Origin: CAUZSN01 sp963582345
Lineage (GTDB): Bacteria > Planctomycetota > Planctomycetia > Planctomycetales > Planctomycetaceae
Direction: 5' to 3'
DNA: 10,526 nucleotides
NCBI GenBank assembly: GCA_963582345.1
Contig: CAUZSN010000096.1
Location: 1-10,526 of the forward strand
Shown: in pieces, positions 7,106 through 10,526 of the stretch
Layout of the letters: each line of letters begins with the position of its first letter
Numbering within the stretch: the stretch's first letter is position 1
The notes under the pieces: model-generated
What the model was told of the DNA's origin: nothing
The model's input: the letters and a program-made list of their open reading frames with translations, nothing else
The model's database searches: none
Program-made: the position numbers and the translations under genes

Positions 7106-8835
7106 ATGATGAGCAAGGGGATGGTAGTAGCTGCGCATACAATCAAGCACTTCAAATACGCGGATAATTCCCACGTGCTGACCACTGCCTGCAGTAAAAT
7201 AATCAAAGGCAAGTGCATAATGTAGAGCCAGTAGGATGAATCGGATACGTACCGAACCACTTTGTTCTTACGGGAGAAAAATTGCTGGGAAAAACCAATA
7301 AAACCGAAAATCATCAGCCAAGCATAGCCCGTGGCACAAGCGGCAAACAGGACGGATCCTTTTCCTTCCCCTGTTTGCATAGCCAAGCCAGCCACCAGCA
7401 GTGGGATCGCCAGAACAAAATGAACCGGCCAAAATCGACCCGCTTTATTGTCAAACGAATCACGACCGAAACAGATCGTACCAAAGCCGAAAAAGATTGC
7501 GTAATAAATCAACAATGGTGGCCACGGCAGGAAACCGGTGGCAGTAGTTGGTCCAAACTCCCCAGGCATACGCATTTGTGCGACAAAGGTGATAGGCAGA
7601 AGCCAAAACCAGCGTAAGGGTGATGTCACCAGCCAGTCCGGTAATGCTCTCCACTTCAGTTTGCCAAGTAACCAAGCAACTAGGATAAATGCACACACCA
7701 GCCAAACCAAATAATACAGGAACCAAAGATGATGAAAGATCGGAGCGAAAAAAATGAGCATTATTATCCATTCGCCAAGTCTATCTTCCATCCCTTTTCC
7801 TTCCTCGGCGTCTTGCTCCTTCAGCAGTTTGGCAATCTTCGGCCGCGTTTTGTTAATTCGCTCATAGTCCAGTTTCAGCTCAGTTGGCCTTAGAATTTCG
7901 TCAACATAATCATAGATCGGTTTAATCTGCTTCCATGGAACTTGCACCACATCCAACGCGGTTGCCCCATCCTTGTTGCGTACACTGGTATCGGCTCCCT
8001 TTCCCAACAGAGCCTTAACAATTTCCGGATGGCAAAAGAAAGCTGAATACAAAAGGGCAGTTGAGCCATCTTTATCTTGGAGATTCAAGTCAACGCCAGC
8101 CTCAATCAGCGCTTTGGCTACTTTCACCTGCCCAAATGTAGTCGCTGTTATCAGTGGAGTAGTTTTTTTATTGTCTGGCGCACGCTGATTCAGATCCGTG
8201 CCCGCCTTGATATGTTTCTCAACAGACTCAAGGTCACCACGGGCCGCAACCTTGAAAATATCTGTGGCTGGAGTTTGTGTATCTTCTTTAGCCCAGAGTT
8301 TGGTTTCCGGTTGGTCTGTCTGGGTTGCTTCCGCTCGCAGTTTTCTCACCTCTTTCTTCTTAAACTCCCCGTAAATCTCCACGGGAATGAGAAGGATCCA
8401 GATAATGGGGAGAAAAATAGCGATTGGCAGAAGGATGCGCTTGGTGCGGTGTTTGGCCAGCTCTCTGAGTCCCCGATGCCGCCACACCATAGCTGTGAAA
8501 AATCCGCTTACCAGAAAGAAGATTTGCAGGCGGAAGCCATGAATAGCCGTCATGCCTGTCATAAAAGGATTAAATTTTCCAGGCGATTCCAATCCGGCAC
8601 ACTCCAGCGTTTGGCCTATGATTTTAGGCACCGCCAGTTCAGGCTGGGAAAAGTCCTGCGCTCTCCAAATGGGTATTGGCGAGAAGGAGAGAAACCCATG
8701 GAGCGCAATCCCCAGCAACATGGCAAAAGCACGCAATGCATCCAGGTCATGATACCGCTTCTTTTTCAACACCGGTGGAAACGGCGCAGATTCAATTGGG
8801 GGTGTTTGTTCCATTGACTCAAGGGCAGTCTTCAT
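7039..8835 (-). CDS. Membrane acyltransferase with inserted ankyrin repeats (OpgC/MdoC-like)
   Basis: This 598-residue integral membrane protein belongs to the acyltransferase 3 superfamily, closest in pattern to OpgC/MdoC-type proteins. Landmarks from Met1 at 8835: basic KKRYHDLDALRAFAMLLGIALHG (about 24-46, TM1 with His); FFLVSGFFTAMVWRHRG (TM2 and basic loop); RILLPIAIFLPIIWILLIPV (TM3). Three ankyrin repeats follow (about 190-297, with GADTSVRNKDGATALDVV-type signatures). After about 60 charged residues come HHLWFLYYLVWL, several more membrane segments, and the family hallmark YVSDSSYWLYIMHLPLII near the C-terminus. The substrate is probably a cell-surface or periplasmic glycan, but this is not readable from the sequence. 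The start at 8835 is chosen over the upstream codon at 8859 because GGAGG precedes it by four bases. The gene looks intact and stands alone. It runs tail-to-tail against the acyltransferase remnant. Confidence 0.85.
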   Translation of the reverse strand: MKTALESMEQTPPIESAPFPPVLKKKRYHDLDALRAFAMLLGIALHGFLSFSPIPIWRAQDFSQPELAVPKIIGQTLECAGLESPGKFNPFMTGMTAIHGFRLQIFFLVSGFFTAMVWRHRGLRELAKHRTKRILLPIAIFLPIIWILLIPVEIYGEFKKKEVRKLRAEATQTDQPETKLWAKEDTQTPATDIFKVAARGDLESVEKHIKAGTDLNQRAPDNKKTTPLITATTFGQVKVAKALIEAGVDLNLQDKDGSTALLYSAFFCHPEIVKALLGKGADTSVRNKDGATALDVVQVPWKQIKPIYDYVDEILRPTELKLDYERINKTRPKIAKLLKEQDAEEGKGMEDRLGEWIIMLIFFAPIFHHLWFLYYLVWLVCAFILVAWLLGKLKWRALPDWLVTSPLRWFWLLPITFVAQMRMPGEFGPTTATGFLPWPPLLIYYAIFFGFGTICFGRDSFDNKAGRFWPVHFVLAIPLLVAGLAMQTGEGKGSVLFAACATGYAWLMIFGFIGFSQQFFSRKNKVVRYVSDSSYWLYIMHLPLIILLQAVVSTWELSAYLKCLIVCAATTIPLLIIYKFGVRYTLIGTLLNGKRTRV

Positions 8836-8836
8836 G

Positions 8837-8844
8837 TCACCTCC
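8837..8844 (-). promoter_or_regulatory. Strong Shine-Dalgarno deciding the ankyrin-acyltransferase start
   Basis: On the minus strand GGAGGTGA is followed, after one base, by ATG (8833-8835). This is the best ribosome-binding site in the window. It argues against the upstream in-frame start at 8859, which would add only eight residues. Confidence 0.7.
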
Positions 8845-8853
8845 ACTACGTAC

Positions 8854-8865
8854 AGCCACGTGGCT
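8854..8865. repeat. 12-base perfect palindrome upstream of the acyltransferase
   Basis: AGCCACGTGGCT is its own reverse complement and lies 18 bases upstream of the acyltransferase start codon at 8835. The position suits an operator overlapping the promoter or leader. As an mRNA it could fold into only a very tight hairpin, so a protein-binding site is more plausible. No second copy was seen in the window. Confidence 0.4.
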
Positions 8866-9168
8866 TATTCTCGATTTTTCCAGACATCAGTTCGCGTTGT
8901 TTGTCGGCGTGCCTGGCTTGGCATCAGTATCCGGCAGTAGCTCCCAGTCAGTTTGCTTTTTTCACCAATTCACCATTTAATCACTCTGACGATGGGCTCG
9001 CTTAAGGGGGGTAGATCAGTCTTGACCCCGCTGCCCAGCAGAAGACATTTCGGAATTAAGGATGACAAAATGGAACTCTGTTACAAGTATATTCTGACGA
9101 AGAGACCCATTCCTGAATTGATGAACGTATGAGCCAAGGTACACAAACACAGCCCACCTTAATGGTAA
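8866..9168. other. Gene-poor intergenic stretch
   Basis: No open frame here has family-like content. The only structure I can point to is the G-rich/C-rich inverted repeat at 9006-9029, listed separately. Part of the stretch must hold the promoter of the minus-strand acyltransferase. The lack of coding signal beside two broken genes fits deletion or insertion scars. Confidence 0.4.
9006..9029. repeat. GGGGT/ACCCC inverted repeat, possible mobile-element scar
   Basis: A run of six G (9006-9011) and CCCC (9026-9029) bracket a short AT-richer core. GGGGT (9008-9012) pairs with ACCCC (9025-9029), and an inner TCA/TGA can pair as an alternative fold. Such G-run/C-run hairpins resemble the ends of REP-like or small non-autonomous elements. 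Only one copy is present here and no transposase or target duplication is visible, so the identity is a guess. Confidence 0.25.
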
Positions 9169-9324
9169 CAATGCATTCGGTCATACGATAAGCTAAAATG
9201 GGATAGGGAAACAAAAGACCTGTCAGAACAAACGGAAGCGGATTTGCTGAGCGACGAGAACACGTCAGCCACAGAAATCGCAGGAGAGTTCCTGGTGGAG
9301 AAGCACTCGCATCTAGAACAGTTC
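9169..9324 (+). other. Coding-like tract without a start, in frame with the thioredoxin-like pseudogene
   Basis: From the in-frame TAA at 9166-9168 the frame stays open into the pseudogene. It reads residues such as YDKLKWDRETKDLSEQTEAD and then ATEIAGEFLVEKHSHLEQF. This stretch is hydrophilic and Glu/Asp-rich, like the C-terminal part of a soluble protein. There is no ATG or GTG at its beginning; a TTG at 9244 is the only alternative start. It could be the tail of a gene that lost its 5' part, or chance. I do not recognise the family. Confidence 0.25.
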
Positions 9325-10408
9325 ATGAGCTTGAACACCCCATATCATCGTCTGTTTGTTTTGTCTGCGGCGCTGGCTGTTATTGTGATGCCCCGGCCAG
9401 TCACTGCGCAGCTCGCTCCGCCACCCGGACTGTCTTATGGTGGCAGCGTGCCAAATAGTAAGCAAGTTGTTTCTGGCATCGCCTGGTATGGCGTATTAAA
9501 GGACGGTTTAGCCGAAGCAAAACGAACCGGAAAACCGATTTTCTTTATTACCGCAGCGACGCAATGCCAAGGCGTTCCTGGCATATGGTGACCAGGCAAG
9601 TAGAATATGGACAGGAGTTTCTTGTCCAACGAACAACTCATCAAAGTCTCACGCGATTTTGTCTGTATTCGCACAGCGACCTATGAAGACAAACAGGAAG
9701 TCGAGTTCCTAAAATGGGCTTTCCTCCGATCTGCGGAGAGTGATTTGAGAAATTTCAGTTTTTGCATCTTGTCACCTGATGGGCGAATCAAACTCAGACG
9801 TAGCTTTCGAGGCCCCAATTTCGTCTATGCTAATTCAGAAGCCATGGTGGCCGACTTGCGGCTAATCGCCCGACAGTATCCGGAAAAACCGACAGCGAGA
9901 GATGCGAAGCCAACCGTACCGCAAATGAAGAGTGTTCATTTGGGAATCAACGTGGCAAGTTGTGATGGACTTCCCAGCGTCGTTGTCGTCGGCAAGGACC
10001 AACAGGAAGTGGATTGGTTAAATGAAAAACTCAGCGGCGTTATTTGGGATGAAGAATTGGCGGGCAGGTTCATTTATGCTTCGACAACGAATCCCGATGA
10101 TCTGAAAATTGTCTCCGGTGCAAAAGGGAAAACTGGCGTTTTGGTGATCGAGCCAGATACCTACGGCATGCAGGGGCGTTTGCTCGAAACGATCGCCCCG
10201 AATATCTCGAGTGTCGACCTCAAACAACGCTTATCTCATGCCTCAAACACATTCACCCGGAACCCAAAACGTCACGGACTCCACGTTCGCAACGGTCGCC
10301 GATCCGGCAAAAGGTGGCAGACAGAAGTGACAGTTCCCGATCGAGTTCGATCGCGAAATCGAGGCGCACAAGGCCGACGGCGGATACAATAACAGCCACC
10401 TAGATTGA
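9325..10408 (+). pseudogene. Secreted thioredoxin-like protein, interrupted by stops and a frameshift
   Basis: From ATG 9325 the frame gives a signal peptide (hydrophobic core about 10-22, probable cleavage after VTA, residue 28). A thioredoxin-like segment follows: WYGVLKDGLAEAKRTGKPIFFITAATQC, where AxxAKxxGKPIFF is typical of thioredoxin_7-like domains. The frame is broken by TGA (9589-9591) and TAG (9601-9603). It then continues in the same frame from ATG 9607 as MDRSFLSNEQLIKVSRDFVCIRTATYED, which reads as the direct continuation of the same domain. This frame runs to TAA at 10390-10392, but from about 10250 the coding-like frame is one base over. That second frame ends at TGA 10406-10408 and has another TGA at 10328-10330. 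Three or four disruptions make a pseudogene the best call. A live gene of about 260 residues starting at ATG 9607 without export is a weaker alternative. Thioredoxin membership is by motif only; the usual CxxC is absent. Confidence 0.6.
9609..9627 (+). other. Stem-loop 17 bases after the in-frame UGA
   Basis: The transcript can form an 8-base-pair stem: 9609-9616 pairs with 9620-9627, with one G-U pair, around a three-base GUU loop at 9617-9619. The loop G is 26 bases after the UGA at 9589-9591. This is the range and loop base known for bacterial SECIS elements. The UAG between the two argues against function. Confidence 0.3.
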
Positions 10409-10418
10409 AAGATAAATT

Positions 10419-10526
10419 ATGATGAAGTCAGCACTACGATTAACCTCGCTTTCTGCAGCAATTCTTCTCTTCAGCCATGGAAGTATGGTAAATGCAAGCG
10501 ACGGGCAACGCTCCATCTTGGAGTTG
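10419..10526 (+). CDS. N-terminus of an exported protein, cut by the window edge
   Basis: Thirty-six codons run from ATG 10419 to the window end without a stop. The residues show a clear signal peptide: Lys3 and Arg7 in the n-region, a hydrophobic core at about 8-18 (LTSLSAAILLF), and a probable cleavage near VNA-S (about residue 26-27). The rest is too short to name. A second ATG follows immediately at 10422, and the upstream GAAAGATAAATT holds only a weak ribosome-binding site. It lies 10 bases after the last stop of the thioredoxin-like pseudogene, so it may have formed an operon with it. Confidence 0.6.
   Translation, partial: MMKSALRLTSLSAAILLFSHGSMVNASDGQRSILEL

Noticed and set aside
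8077..8817. Plus-strand open frame of 246 codons opposite the ankyrin-acyltransferase
   Set aside because: The minus-strand protein has clear membrane, ankyrin and family hallmarks. The plus-strand product is Cys/Arg/His-rich with no domain.
9244..9324. TTG at 9244 as the start of the thioredoxin-like protein
   Set aside because: It would place 27 acidic residues before a clear signal peptide that has its own ATG at 9325.

Overview
The window looks like chromosome of a moderate-GC, Gram-negative-type bacterium. The best guess is Planctomycetes, close to Pirellulaceae. This rests on protein style (a large secreted esterase-D-type hydrolase, a GlcE/GlcF pair, ankyrin and acyltransferase fusions, signal-peptide thioredoxin-like proteins) and on the many starts that lack a clear Shine-Dalgarno sequence. 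It is an inference, because no rRNA or marker gene is present. No tRNA, rRNA, CRISPR array or intact transposase was seen.

The left half (1-6666) is orderly. An intact M3-family zinc oligopeptidase (135-2243, +) converges, across 44 bases, on a secreted alpha/beta-hydrolase (2288-3832, -). A 125-base divergent gap then leads into a two-gene operon: a GlcE-like FAD subunit (3958-5220) and a GlcF-like iron-sulfur subunit (5308-6666). Together these probably form a membrane-associated 2-hydroxyacid (glycolate-type) dehydrogenase that passes electrons through two [4Fe-4S] clusters. No glcD is present in the window. Bases 1-134 hold only the leader of the oligopeptidase gene.

The right half (6667-10526) looks like an accessory region in decay. 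Three bases after glcF lies the N-terminal third of an OafA-type acyltransferase, frameshifted and cut off. It runs tail-to-tail into a second acyltransferase on the minus strand (7039-8835), which is intact and carries a set of ankyrin repeats inserted between membrane segments. A gene-poor stretch follows (8836-9324). It contains a 12-base palindrome, a G-rich/C-rich inverted repeat and a coding-like tract that has no start codon.

Next is a secreted thioredoxin-like gene broken by in-frame UGA and UAG codons and by a likely late frameshift (9325-10408). A hairpin lies downstream of its UGA at the spacing seen in bacterial SECIS elements, but the UAG that follows makes decay the more likely reading. 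The window ends in the signal peptide of a further exported protein (10419 onward). The most notable items are the ankyrin-acyltransferase architecture and the UGA/UAG-interrupted thioredoxin-like gene.
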